Source of the DNA: Strigamia acuminata
Lineage: Eukaryota > Arthropoda > Chilopoda > Geophilomorpha > Linotaeniidae
Reading direction: 5' to 3'
NCBI GenBank assembly: GCA_949358305.1
Contig: OX442315.1
Span: 1,240,001-1,304,000, forward strand
DNA length: 64,000 bases
Position 1 is the first letter of the stretch; every line of letters starts with the position of its first letter. The notes beneath the pieces were generated by a model. The model saw only the letters and a list, made by a program, of their open reading frames with translations, was not told where the DNA came from and did not search any database. A program made the translations under genes and the position numbers. Of this stretch, positions 11,901 to 21,700 are shown piece by piece.

Positions 11901-13472
11901 TTGGCTGGTGCTTGTATTTCTCGCACTGTTTCCTTCATCAAATTGTTTAATTTTTTCCATTGGTTCTAATATTGCTTGCCCTGCTTTATTTGTTTGTCCA
12001 TGTTCATCACAAATATTCATGATTGGCAGTGGAGTCAGTGTAGAAACCCGTACATCGTTTGCCGTTTTATTTTTGTTTTGGTCGCAGTTTATTCTTCCCG
12101 AAAAAGAAAAGACTGTTTTTGTTAAATTCTCTTTCTGTGCAGTCTTGCCGTCTGACGCTTTCGTTAACAGCTTGGTCAAGTGGCTGATCTTGCTCGTTAC
12201 TTTGGTGTGGCTTGGACATGAAGGGGGCGTTGCTTTTCTGTCTTGAGCTTTTTTCTTTGGCTTGTGTTTATAATTTTCAAATTCAGACTCGAGGCAGCTT
12301 AGCAGTGTTTTAGTTCTATTCGATGCTTCCTTTCTGTTGTCCTTTGTCGTTTGCTCGTGGACATGCGGCTTGGAATTGGTTACGAAATCTTTTCCCTCTT
12401 TGGCTTTCACATTCACTGCTAGTTCACGGTTTTCTTGTCTGAATTTTTTTGCTTCTTTCTCCCAGTTTTCGGCTTCCCATTTTTTTTGTTCGTCTAATTG
12501 TTGCTCTTTTTTCTCTCTAGCCTGTTCAGCTCTCATTCTTTGTATTATTCTTTCCGTTCGCTCGACTGTCCTTTTGTCGCGTTGTTGTTTTTCTTCTTCT
12601 TCCCTCCAAAGTTGTCTTCTTTCTGCGCTCAATTTTCGTTGCCGATTTATTGTTTCCAATCTCGCTTCTTCTCGAGCTTTTTCGCGGGCTTTGTAAAGGG
12701 CCTTTTGGGGGTCGGGTACAAAACCGCCTATTTCACTTGGCGTTTCTTGTTGCATGGGCGTTTCCGCTGCTGGTGTTGCGACTGGCGTTGGGGTTTGTGC
12801 CACACAAATAGCATCAGTGAGCAGGGTAATCGATTCCCAAACTGACGTTCCGACTGGAATGTCTATTACTGCTTCGAGTTGGGCCGCTTGTTGTGTCAGC
12901 CGTATTAAATGGGCCACTTCAGGGGGAACGGAGGCAGGTCTCGCCGTAACTTGGGGAGTTATCGGGGTCCCGCCCAGGTTCCGTACTGGAGTCTGGTCCA
13001 TTGGTGGCGATGGGTCACTTCGGGGGAAACGGAGGCAGGTCTCGCCGTAACTTGGGGAGTTATCGGGGTCCCGCCTTGGTTCCGTACTGGAGTTTGGTCC
13101 ATTGGTGCCGATTGTATTTGTTTGCCTCGGAGTTTTGTGTGTCTCCTCGGCCACTAATATCGATACTCGTTCGGTTGATTGTTCGTGAATTTCTTCGCAA
13201 TTTTCTGGAACTTCTGTATCGGTATCTTCAAAGGTTTGCGTATTCAAGGGAATCCGCTCTCGCTCTGGCCCATGGTGGGCCGCGAGCGATGCAGCTTGCT
13301 CCTTTTTCTGCGTATTAACTTTTTGTTTGTTCGCTCGGGCTTTCGCCTTAGCGGATTGTTCTGGAACTGGACCGCCCGACCTTTGGTGGTAGTCGGAGGT
13401 CCTGTTTCTCTTTCTGAGCATAGGTTGCTCGGTTTCAGACGCGGATTGTTCGTCTTTGTCTGACATTTTCAT
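8913..13472 (-). CDS. Large gag-like protein of element C, 1519 aa, function unknown
   Basis: The ATG at 13472 (MKMSDKDEQ) is the first Met 51 bases inside the primer site; the open frame extends slightly further upstream but without an ATG. Residues about 1-230 are polar and Pro/Thr-rich. A highly charged Glu/Arg/Lys coiled-coil-like segment follows (about 255-365; REKAREEARLE, EEEEKQQRDKRT). A long Lys/Gln/Asn-rich middle comes next. A more globular part (about 1000-1200) and a C-terminal region containing VKQAMAVWTTVNREDISIP (plus-strand 9480-9540) complete it. The last region matches the protein of element E (RQAMACWSVVDREGVQIP), so it is a conserved domain. I see no zinc knuckle, protease DTG/DSG, YxDD or DDE. 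The position right after the primer site suggests a gag-type structural protein; that is inference. The intact 4.5-kb frame and identical LTRs suggest recent function. Confidence 0.8.
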   Translation of the reverse strand: MKMSDKDEQSASETEQPMLRKRNRTSDYHQRSGGPVPEQSAKAKARANKQKVNTQKKEQAASLAAHHGPERERIPLNTQTFEDTDTEVPENCEEIHEQSTERVSILVAEETHKTPRQTNTIGTNGPNSSTEPRRDPDNSPSYGETCLRFPRSDPSPPMDQTPVRNLGGTPITPQVTARPASVPPEVAHLIRLTQQAAQLEAVIDIPVGTSVWESITLLTDAICVAQTPTPVATPAAETPMQQETPSEIGGFVPDPQKALYKAREKAREEARLETINRQRKLSAERRQLWREEEEKQQRDKRTVERTERIIQRMRAEQAREKKEQQLDEQKKWEAENWEKEAKKFRQENRELAVNVKAKEGKDFVTNSKPHVHEQTTKDNRKEASNRTKTLLSCLESEFENYKHKPKKKAQDRKATPPSCPSHTKVTSKISHLTKLLTKASDGKTAQKENLTKTVFSFSGRINCDQNKNKTANDVRVSTLTPLPIMNICDEHGQTNKAGQAILEPMEKIKQFDEGNSARNTSTSQARRRTNISNTDTYSTSLDDIVDQQIQIDASRTTDERECIGINRKGREEALKQRKKHCHKQWNNKKPPNNSKNQPNWPQGGRLHHCHHSENNDNKVRHKKENKQQERSQSPLITLIPLHPTHNKFYENKHDIQKKCKGIRCQLFHNNQDLLPENMNDKPELLQDDQSSPHQETVQQKQPDVTPAQPEQAISEREEAEESTSENDKTHHPHCAKQKCDEHHPEREDRQWNRLLPPMNKYKGTPCLNESKKIKDCIQEPNQSSTLHNPKVDCQIRASSRSPIKTRATVKQKQLEKRAQPPPVGTLQTPQVTKPIRKKNQKEKRKKTREKRNRPAQSQAANCEPFAMKRRPPDLTTKCHNKEFVANRSFSELKRANQLDEDILGGEEIKKATIILEENQEKPKMEKGALKTDCEQDKLCPNFKDNWSEPDNTRMIAVQSTLKKQILCLLHEPPLTSHPDRMRKNTSYLIGQYPQYVATGRIKICALAKRFAVEITENLFDAALRFKFKKKVLSDNDTQFVFQIFKDFDGKLKNIPSKTYGYGCKWNQNLIAQNFDILERIHNLETDIPFTDCEANDHVWKEIHKLLSAAKDTAASQAVQRGSSGTSRAGQGGNTYKLLQIIDSYKSEPVDVDRLTQFLPEVSPKTWLEIQSKSEHIHRCIKTLITLPTEIANEEPTTVGPGRAKHQKQSNAGTAPSIENSRTEAPIDDERHLVELSNEKWGSRLTPIDPVIVQARNIRPQVCEKINPININQQRDNNTNSRQNPNCNKLKTFLREMENAKVAVATLSNTDLAQDCHVKQAMAVWTTVNREDISIPPSMSDMWSPVVPSTSNIHYGLTHDRDGLSWPITSASQQPTSPWCVILPLAVEPSTTSPSTNNRERQDSSQNSQDQQPRVPRTTKSIPTHTASPFVLTIAIETSATHNDSGTLVVFLTHWRRTQTETTCKPKNKHVWFSMSEQVNPRSISNGNQLFPTPHIPASALSFDYTLPRAKSWRRVRDRL
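12911..13112 (-). repeat. 101-bp tandem duplication inside the element C ORF
   Basis: Unit 1 starts at 12911 and unit 2 at 13012. They share GGAGGCAGGTCTCGCCGTAA and the following GTTATCGGGGTCCCGCC. The period of 101 is not a multiple of three, so the same DNA is translated in two different frames within one open ORF. Confidence 0.9.
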
Positions 13473-13522
13473 TTGGTTATTTTTAAAAGAGATCACAAGT
13501 TCAGTTTGAGATTTATTTCTAA

Positions 13523-13540
13523 ATCCCGGACAGGCCCCCA
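13523..13540 (-). other. Primer binding site of element C, tRNA-Pro-like
   Basis: On the minus strand TGGGGGCCTGTCCGGGAT starts two bases after the 5' LTR. It matches the complement of a tRNA-Pro 3' end (TGGGGGCTCGTCCGGGAT, known from murine-leukaemia-type elements) at 16 of 18 positions. Host tRNA-Pro may differ and give a better match. Confidence 0.75.
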
Positions 13541-13542
13541 CG

Positions 13543-14360
13543 TGTCGCGTCCTACTTGGTATAGGTTTAAATAGCGCTAACGTGTAATACTTTACCTGTG
13601 ATCAATTATGTAAATACCCAAATGAATACCAAATGTATGTAAATAAACAGGTAATTTATTCACCAGGCTTTATGCCTTTAAAATACACTCAGTAATAATT
13701 CTAGAGTCGACGTGGTCAGCGTCGAACAAAGGATTTCTCAAGATGGCGTCGTCGATTCCGCGTGGTCGGCGGAACAAAGGCGGCGTCTCGAGTTGTCGTT
13801 AATTCGTCACGGATTCGTCTTCACGGACGCGGTGGAATGCTCTTTCGAGTCTTCTATCCGTGCCTGTTGTCTAGGGTTTGTTTAGCGTCGCAGAGGCCTC
13901 GTCTAGGAACTTTGGGGTTCCCTACAAAGCACTCGGACACTTACTTCGGCGAATAATCGTCTGGGCGATTATTCTGGGTGATTTCACAAGGGCTATTCTC
14001 GTGCTTTCGCAGGAATAGCTCGCAAGTGACTTCGTGAGAGTTACAGTTTGCACTTTACTCAGCGATCCTCGATCAATCCTAACTTGTAGTTGAAGTTGGC
14101 CTGACGGTGAGGTAGTTGCTGTGTTCTTGGTGTCGTTTGTGTAAGTTCTGTCTTTTGGCGGGAATTTCTCCCTTTTATGGGTCAGTGTGAGGGGCCGGCG
14201 CAGCCAATGGGGGCTTGCCACCCGACACCTCACTCCCCTCGGGGCACACACCTGCTCAGAGAGAGGCGGAGCCAACACGAGAGGAATGACCCGTCTGTTG
14301 CAGTGAGTCAAAGGGCAAATATCCGCTTGGGGGGAATATTTATCCCTTTTGCTCACCACA
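13543..14360 (-). repeat. LTR of element C (5' LTR in element orientation)
   Basis: 818 bp, matching 8064-8881 without a difference that I can see. On the plus strand it is followed by the second CCGT copy and then by the resumed 3' UTR of copia B. Confidence 0.93.
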
Positions 14361-14393
14361 CCGTATTTCTTTTCCCCTGATTCTATTTCCATC

Positions 14394-14405
14394 GAAAGGG
14401 GGAAT
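14394..14405 (+). other. Polypurine tract of copia B
   Basis: GAAAGGGGGAAT directly precedes the 3' LTR. D has the same tract at 60071-60082, and F has AAGAGGGGATT on the minus strand at about 18517-18530. Confidence 0.85.
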
Positions 14406-14954
14406 TGTTGGTTTAAGGAACCAAATGATGTGTGTGTCGATGTGATATAGAATCACATTATGATCTTTTGTTCTATTATATTCGTTTATTTATTCCGATA
14501 TTTATTATATTCAATTATGTATATCTTTTCCAAGTTTTTACATTATGTTATTGTGTTTATGCATGAGGTATCATGCAGGCCTTAATGCTTTGTTAAGCTT
14601 TACGGAATTTCTCAATTCCGTAACGCCAATTCACGACACCAGGTGTCGTTAGTGTTCTTATCACCTTCCAAGATAGCGGCGACCATCGTTTTGGCTCTCG
14701 CCTCTCGTTTTTCACTATGTAATTGCTTCATTTGTAAGTATTTTCGTTTAGTAAATATGTTTTTATGCTTTTAAGCATTAGTATTATCATTTCACGACAT
14801 ATAAGCGCATTTGCGCGGTTGTTTCATTCGTTTTCCGCTCCCGACGTCGCCCACACGTTCGCACGAGTAGTGCGACGCCTTTGCGACGTTTTCGCCACGT
14901 TACACTCGAAGTTTCGAGTGCTTTTTGGTCGTTTTCCTCTGCTACCGACCTACA
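14406..14954 (+). repeat. 3' LTR of copia B
   Basis: 549 bp. It differs from the 5' LTR at about seven single bases, including one that changes the YY1-like core (AAGATGGCGGC to AAGATAGCGGC). It ends GACCTACA and is followed by TATAC, the target duplication in copia A. Confidence 0.95.
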
Positions 14955-17742
14955 TATACATCATGAAGAAGAAAAGTGATGTATTAGGGATTTTTAAGGT
15001 TTGGCAAAGAGAGATTGAACGCACAACGTCTAAAAAGGTCAAAGCGGTACGAACTGACAGAGGGGGTGAGTTCGTATCCAAAGAATGGGAAGATTATGCT
15101 CAACAAGAAGGAATTAAATGCGAGCGGATTCGCCCGAAATGAATTCTGTCGCAGAGCGGGCCAACCGCTTAATCTTAGAGGGGGTGAGAGCGATGTTAAT
15201 TGAGTCTGAACTTCCCAAGAGATTGTGGGGAGAGTTAGCAGTAACCCTCGTTTATGTTAAGAACTTATACCCACATCCGAAATTGAACAATCGTTCCCCC
15301 TATAATGTATTTTATAACAAAAGGGCTTCAGTTAGGCATTTAAGATGCATTGGATCAAAATGTTACACACATATCCCTGCCCAACAAAGACATAGCAAAT
15401 TAGAGCCAAGAGCTTGGGTTGGAGCCCTTGTAGGTTACTGTACCGACACAAAGGGATATCGCATATGGGATCCAGCACGGAATAAGATTTTTGGGTCAAA
15501 ACACGTGACCGTTAATGAAAATGAATATTGGCACGAGAAGGGGAACCATATTCCTAAAAACGGAAAGGAACAGGCACAAAGTTTTGAATACTTTAATGTG
15601 AGTGACTTGGGACTTGAGTCAGATGACGAAGCACCAACACCAGTGAGGTTAGCACCTGTTCCTATACCAGGTCAAATTTTGCCAGGTCAAGTTCCCCAAA
15701 TTCAGGGTTTACCTGTTCAACAAGCCGTGCCACCTGTTTTAAAGCCGCTTCCACCAGCTGTGGATTTGACACTTGGTAAGCCCCCATTACCAACAACCCC
15801 TAAACCCCTGGTTTTTAAGAAACCAAAACTGATTGAATTTACTGGAGAACCAACTGACGAAGTCAGTGATGATGAAGAGGTTTTCCAAGAAGCACTGTTA
15901 GCTTCTCCAAACGTAAGAGGGGGTCAAGAGGCTGTAGCAGTTGGGGGTGTTCCTTTGTTAAAATTGAACATGAATGATTGGGATATCAAACCATATATTA
16001 GGCAAACAGGAAGGGATGCTGGGACAACCTATGCGCATTATGTAGCGCCGAACAAGAAAAGGCTCCGCAGCAGAATTGAGGCATTGCATTGGTGCCAAGA
16101 GAACGGATACGAGTTTGAGGCAGATCTGTTTGATTTCTCAGGGAAAACTCAAAATGAAGAACTTCCGAACCCATTTGCGGGTTTTGCGGGTTGTTGTGCG
16201 CTTGAGCCCAACACCTACGAGGAAGCTATAAAAGGCGAGCGAAAGTCCGAATGGGTTGGCGCAATGCAAGAAGAAATTGACATATTTAATGAACGAAAGG
16301 TATATGAAGAGGTTGATTGTGAGAAAGACCAACAATTGCTAGGCAGCAAATGGATCTATAAGATCAAGAGAGATAATACCGAGGAAATAAGACGTCATCG
16401 AGCTAGACTGGTCGCTCAAGGTTTCAAACAGCGACCGGGAATAGATTTTACCGAGGTGTTCTCACCTGTGGTGAATTTTGTTGTTATCTTGGTGTTATTT
16501 TGCATGTTGGTTGTCCTCATGAACTGGAGAGACACACATGCGGATATAAAAGCCGCATATCTCTATGGAGACTTGGACGAAGTCCAATACATGGGAATTC
16601 CAAAAGGGTTTCAAACGCCGCAGAATGTCGGCAAGTGCTGGAAGCTTTACAAAGCTTTATACGGCCTGCATCAGTCGGGCCGTATGTGGTTCGAAAAGTT
16701 GCACGACAGACTGTTGCACATAGGATTTAAACCGGTTCCTGGTTTTAACTGCGTTTATTGTATGGACAGAGATGTAGTTTTAGTCGTGTATGTTGATGAC
16801 TTAGTCATCTTTTCACGCAATGAGAAGATCGAGAAAGATGTCCTGTCCTGGATTGCAGACCATTTCCAAATGGTGAACCTTGGGCCAGTGACCCTTTTGC
16901 TAGGCATAGAATTTACGCGTGTGAATGGCAAGATTTTAGTCCATCAGCGCAAGTATATCGAGAGATTGTGTGCTCATTTCAAAATCGATGGGTCACATAA
17001 AGTTCATTTACCTGGAGCTGTAGGTACAATGATAATGGGGGTGAAAAAGGATGAACAACTTGACACCGTGTTCCCCTATAGATCGCTGGTTGGTAGTCTT
17101 CTGTTCTTGGCGTTGCGAACCAGACCAGATATACTATTTTCCACCATTGTGCTCTCCCAATACAATGAACGACATTCTCAGAGACATATTAATATGTTAT
17201 TGCAGGTACTCAGGTACCTGAAAAGTACTGAGGATTATTGTATTGATCTCTCGAGATGCAAAAGCGCTTTGCTAACGGTTTTTACCGATGCATCATACGC
17301 TACTGATGTAGACAAACGAAGGAGTTTCGGAGGTCATGTGGTTTTCCTGGGCGGTGTTCCGGTTTCGTGGTCGTGCAGAAAGCAGAAGATGACCACGTTA
17401 TCCGTGATGGAGTCGGAGTTTGTGGCCATCGTTGATGGCGTCAGGGAACTCATATGGCTTAAGAGACTCTTCAACATGTCGGTTATGTTCGACTACTTTG
17501 GGAATTTACAACCTTGTGTCCTGGCCGATAGTACGGCAGCGATACAGTACAGTAAAAACCGCGTGGAAAACAAAGCAAACAAACATATCGAAGTTCGCTT
17601 CCATTATTTACGCGATTTGTATGAGAGCAAAGTCTTCGACATCCGGCACGTTCCTGGAAAACTGAACGTGGCCGATTTGTTAACCAAGTGGTTAGCCCGA
17701 CCACGCTTAACCGAACTATGTGGTCATATCTTTAATCTGTGA
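14955..17742 (+). pseudogene. Copia element A: rest of integrase, RT and RNase H
   Basis: This continues the frame cut at 1395. The first segment (to about 15140) has the integrase Asp motif VRTDRGGEF. A single-base-type frameshift near 15125-15140, in the NSPEMNSVAER region, moves the reading to the frame 15118-17742. RT is complete with YVDD at 16789-16800 (VVYVDDLVIF), and RNase H motifs follow (DASYATD, SVMESEF, ADSTAA). It ends KWLARPRLTELCGHIFNL and stops TGA at 17740. Copia A therefore has three lesions: two retroelement insertions in the coding region and a frameshift. A third insertion (F) lies downstream. Confidence 0.9.
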
Positions 17743-17752
17743 CAAAGTTGTC

Positions 17753-17969
17753 CAGAGGGGGTATTGATATGTAAAGTTTAGGGACAAGTGTTGTCACAGT
17801 CAGTTCCGATTTACGATGGAAAGATTACTTCGCGCGTTTCCGAATTAGCGCGATTGTTACGCGATTAGTTTTTCATTGTATTCTGCCCCGAAATTGTAAA
17901 TCAGTTGTTATTGTTTTTATAAATTGCGTGTGTATGTACCGCAACTGATTTATCTCTATATAATGATTT
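17753..17969 (+). repeat. Copia A polypurine tract and start of its 3' LTR
   Basis: AGAGGGGGTAT after the stop codon is a good polypurine tract. The LTR should start about 17765 (TGATATGTAAAG). It is interrupted at 17969 by element F and resumes at 25305. The other LTR of A is outside the window, so the exact boundaries and the 3' end are not proven. Confidence 0.55.
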
Positions 17970-18516
17970 TGTAGCAGAGGAGTGCGCAATTATCAGCGTA
18001 ATTGCTGATAGGAAGCGTGAAAATAAACAAACGAGTTGTACTACGCGTACGAACGGGCGCGATACGCGGCGTATCGACTTCAGCAAATGCGCGCGGCCTA
18101 ATGCCGCTTATAAGCGCTAACAAATGCACTGAAATGTGCACTAAATGAACGACAATGTTTAAAACAATAAAACAAGTTTAATATAAACATAATACATTAC
18201 AAAAGAGTCCAATCTTGGAAGAAAATCAGCTAGGACACACACGGCTGTGTGTGTCGCCATCTTGGATTCAGATAACAGTGATGAGGGCACCCTGGTGCCG
18301 ACAATTGACATTAGATATGAACAAATCATTGAATTGAAGAACAAATCACAACAGAACCGAATAATAGTATGGAATTACATACGAGACAGCGCAAAACGAA
18401 TAGTAACATCGAAATCAATTAAATAACAACTAAAATACGCTGTATATCTAAGCACAATGGGAAATCTAGGAAAAAACAAATATATTCATCGATACAAATT
18501 GGTCTTTTGACCAACA
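17970..18516 (-). repeat. 3' LTR of copia F
   Basis: In element orientation it begins TGTTGGTCAAAAGACCAA and ends CCTCTGCTACA. It contains GGCACCCTGGTGCC-type dyad symmetry, CCAAGATGGCGAC (complement of 18254-18266), an adjoining CACACACGG/CTGTGTGTG hairpin, and TTATAAGC. Confidence 0.93.
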
Positions 18517-18723
18517 AATCCCCTCTTCGATGGAAATATTTATCAGGGGACAAGATGAACGTAAACTGGAATTACAGTTGATAATCGTCGAGAAATAAAT
18601 GATAAAGTCGAATCATCGAGCCGGGTACTGTCGTGGTTATCACTTAACTAAGCTCGGAATTCCCACAGAAACTCGATGATCCTCGAAATCGGGTGAAACT
18701 AAATCAGGAATGTCACGATAAAG

Positions 18724-21700
18724 TTATGCTCGGAAGATCTTCGAAATGAGTGACCGCAAACGTTCGGATGAGAGCCATTTCGTAAAAATGTCTGCGATAT
18801 TCACTTCGGATGCAACTTTTCGAAGATCGAAGACTCCTGTCGTATACCACTCCCTGAGCCAATGATATTTCACGCGAATGTGTCGAGTTTTCGCGTTCTC
18901 AATGTCGTTAGACGTGAATTGGATAGCGGCCAGGGCATCGGAGTAAACAACAGGTCGAGCTAATCGATTGAGAATCGGGAAATCGGTGTATACGGAGTCC
19001 AACCAGAAAAGCTCCTTTACACACTCTACTAGGGCGATAAACTCCGCTTCCATAGTAGAGCATGCAACGGTCGACTGTTTTCGACAGGACCAGCCGATAG
19101 GGACGTTGCCGATATACACGATGTGTCCTCCGAAACTCAAGGAGGTCTCCGGGTCGCTCGCCCACGATGCGTCGGTGAAAGCCGATAACTGACTCGATGT
19201 GCAGCCAGATAACTCGATGCAAAGGTCTGCAGTATTTGCCACGTACTGCAGAACCTGGAGAAGAGCGCGGATGTGGGTTCGGTTGTAGCACGTGTTATAC
19301 TGTGCTAGAGCGATGACGGAGTACAAGATGTCGGGGCGAGTCCTCGATGCCTAAAACAATAGAGAGCCGATTACCGATCGGTAGGGAAAATCTTCTAATT
19401 TCTCTGTTGACCCACGAACGAGTGTTGTTCCCGGGGTCACTGGCACCTTAACTCGGTTGTTAGTTGATGTCCCGAACTTCTTTACAATTTTAGCGATGTA
19501 AGCACGTTGTGTAATAAACGTGCGTCCGGCGTCGCGAATGAACTCGACGCCTAGGAGCTTCGTGATCGGGCCGAGATTTACGATATCGAATTTCGAACTG
19601 ATGAGTCGAATCAGCTGTGAGAAAACACTGTCGGATGCATAGAATACAACGATGTCATCCACGTAAATCAGCATGACAGCGGTGTTGCCGAGTACGTAGA
19701 CACAATTGCATGCCGGCATCTTTCGAAATCCGAGGGCCCGAAGAGTTTCGTCGAGTTTTTCGAACCATTGCCTGCCGGATTGGTGGAGCCCATATAGCGA
19801 CTTGAGGAGAAGCCACACGTTGTTCGGGTCGGAGCATGTGGCACCTGCGGGGATTCGCATATATACTTTATGCTTTAACTCCCCGTACAGGTACGCACCT
19901 TTCACGTCGAGGTGGGCGTCCTGCCAACCACGTATTACGACGAGAAGACAGAAAAACAGACGGATCAATATGAAGTTCACGACTGGGCTAAACACCTCAT
20001 CAAAATCGACTCCGAGGGTTTGATAAAAACCCTGCGCTACCAAGCGCGCTCGGTATCGGGTGACGGTTCCGGCTGCATCGGTCTTTAATTTGAAAATCCA
20101 TTTGCAGCCGAGAATAGTGGTGTCCGGTGGTCGTGGAACTTCAGTGTAAATTTCTCGCTCTTTAAAAGTGTCCAATTCTTCTTGAATGGCTTCCCGCCAT
20201 TTCGGAGCGTCGTTGAATTTCGGAATTTCGGCGAATGAAGCCGGTTCGGTTCGGCATAAATGAGCCGCATGACGAACGCCCGGAAGAACCGGTAACTTGT
20301 GCTCGAGATTACCGAAGAAAAATAGTCCGGGGTCGTAATCGATGTTGTTTAACATACAATATTCTTCGATATCATTGTATGATCGCAATCGGATTTTCGG
20401 AGTCGGAAAATAATAGACATCGATTAAGATTTTTCCGGGTTTTTGATCCTTTCTCAGATGTTCCTCGCGTACCCATTCACGGCACTCGCTATCTCCGCCG
20501 ACGAATCGCCACTTATGAGTGGTGTGGCGCGCAGTCGCTGGTGAACTGGGATCGGGGTCGAAGATTTGCAACCCTTGCGTAGCATGATCGTCGACGCGTT
20601 GTTGACGACGGGTTGTAATGAACCTTGGCGTCGGCACCGGTGTTTCGCGAGGAAGTGGGCGTGTTGGCGAGCGCTGAGGTGATGGCGGAGCGGATGTACG
20701 AGGAGTTGTTGGAGGCGATTGTCGAGCCGATTGTTCCGCTGATGCGTCAACGCGTTCGGATGTTTCCGGATAAATCGACAATTCGTCCATCTCTCGGATA
20801 TCATGGTCCGTATCATGTTCCTCTTCATACGAAAGGTGATGAGATTGTCGAATGGACGCAGAACCCGGAGGCAACGTCACGCACAAATCCAGCAATTCCC
20901 TTTCCGGAGTTGTCGGTGGCGGAATGTGGATGTGCGGATATGCGGGAGGCGTGTGCATCGAAGCGGATGCCGTTGACACGTGTTGACTATTGCCATTGTC
21001 GGTATCATTCGCGGAATGTTCGGACGCCTCAGAGTCGGATCCCTTCGGCCACTGTTGATAATGGAGGTTATCATCGAATGTAACTGTTTGTTGTCCGGGA
21101 CCAGTAAACGATTGTTGCGGCTGCTGCGTCGAAATTTTTATGGATTTCCGATACGACTGCCGCTCATCGATCTTGACGTGAATAGATTCGTAGACCTTAT
21201 TGTCCGTCGGATTCCAAATCCTGTATCCACGGGTCCCAGAAGCGTAGCCGACTAAATACCCCTCCCAGGCCCGCGGATCCAGTTTCTTGCGGCCTGGCGC
21301 GGTGTAGTGCACCCAGCACTTAGAACCAACTTTTCGTAGATGTCGTAACGAAAGGGCTCTCTGTCGCCAAAGGATGTATGGGACCTGATTATTAAGTCGG
21401 GAATGAGGGCATCTATTTTTAATGTAACTAAACGTGACGGCGAGTTCGGCCCAGAGCGCTTCTGGCAACTTGGTTTCAGATAAGACTGCACGAAAGTTGT
21501 CGGCCATTGTCCGGTTTATGCGCTCGGCCGTGCCGTTCATCTGTGGCGATGATGGATTCGTTCGTTGTCCTTGGATGCCCTTGTCTTGTAGATATCGGAG
21601 AAACTCGTTTGACATAAACTCTCCGCCTCGATCAGTCCGAATTGCTTTTATTTGCGTGCCCTGGATTCTCTCAACTCGAGCCACGAAGTCCTTAAAGGTT

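Larger units (their letters stand above)
8064..14360 (-). mobile_element. LTR element C: gag-like ORF only, no pol seen
   Basis: Two 818-bp LTRs (8064-8881, 13543-14360) look identical by eye and are flanked by the 4-bp duplication CCGT (8060-8063, 14361-14364). It sits in the 3' UTR of copia B. Orientation is minus: a tRNA-Pro-like primer site abuts the right LTR and a purine tract abuts the left LTR. The 4.66-kb interior is filled by one minus-strand ORF of 1519 codons. I find no RT, RNase H, integrase or protease motif in it, so C is probably non-autonomous. Identical LTRs mean the insertion is young. A related element E is at 61875-64000 and another LTR is at 1-305. Confidence 0.9.
1396..14954 (+). 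mobile_element. Copia LTR retrotransposon B (contains nested element C)
   Basis: Two 549-bp LTRs (1396-1944, 14406-14954) begin TGTTGGTTTAAGG and end GACCTACA, and are flanked by the 5-bp duplication TATAC (1391-1395, 14955-14959). Order inside: initiator-Met primer site, leader of about 930 bases, one long gag-pol frame (2894-7903), a 3' UTR split by element C at 8063/14361, and a purine tract. By eye the LTRs differ at about seven positions in 549, so B is older than D, F and C. One in-frame TGA makes the polyprotein non-functional as it stands. Without C the element is about 7.26 kb, matching D (7.2 kb). Confidence 0.95.

Noticed and set aside
9009-13463. Many open frames on the plus strand across element C
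   Set aside because: They are antisense shadows of the lysine/glutamate-rich minus-strand ORF; their composition (Phe/Leu/Cys/Ser) is what its complement predicts, and the primer site and purine tract place the coding strand as minus.
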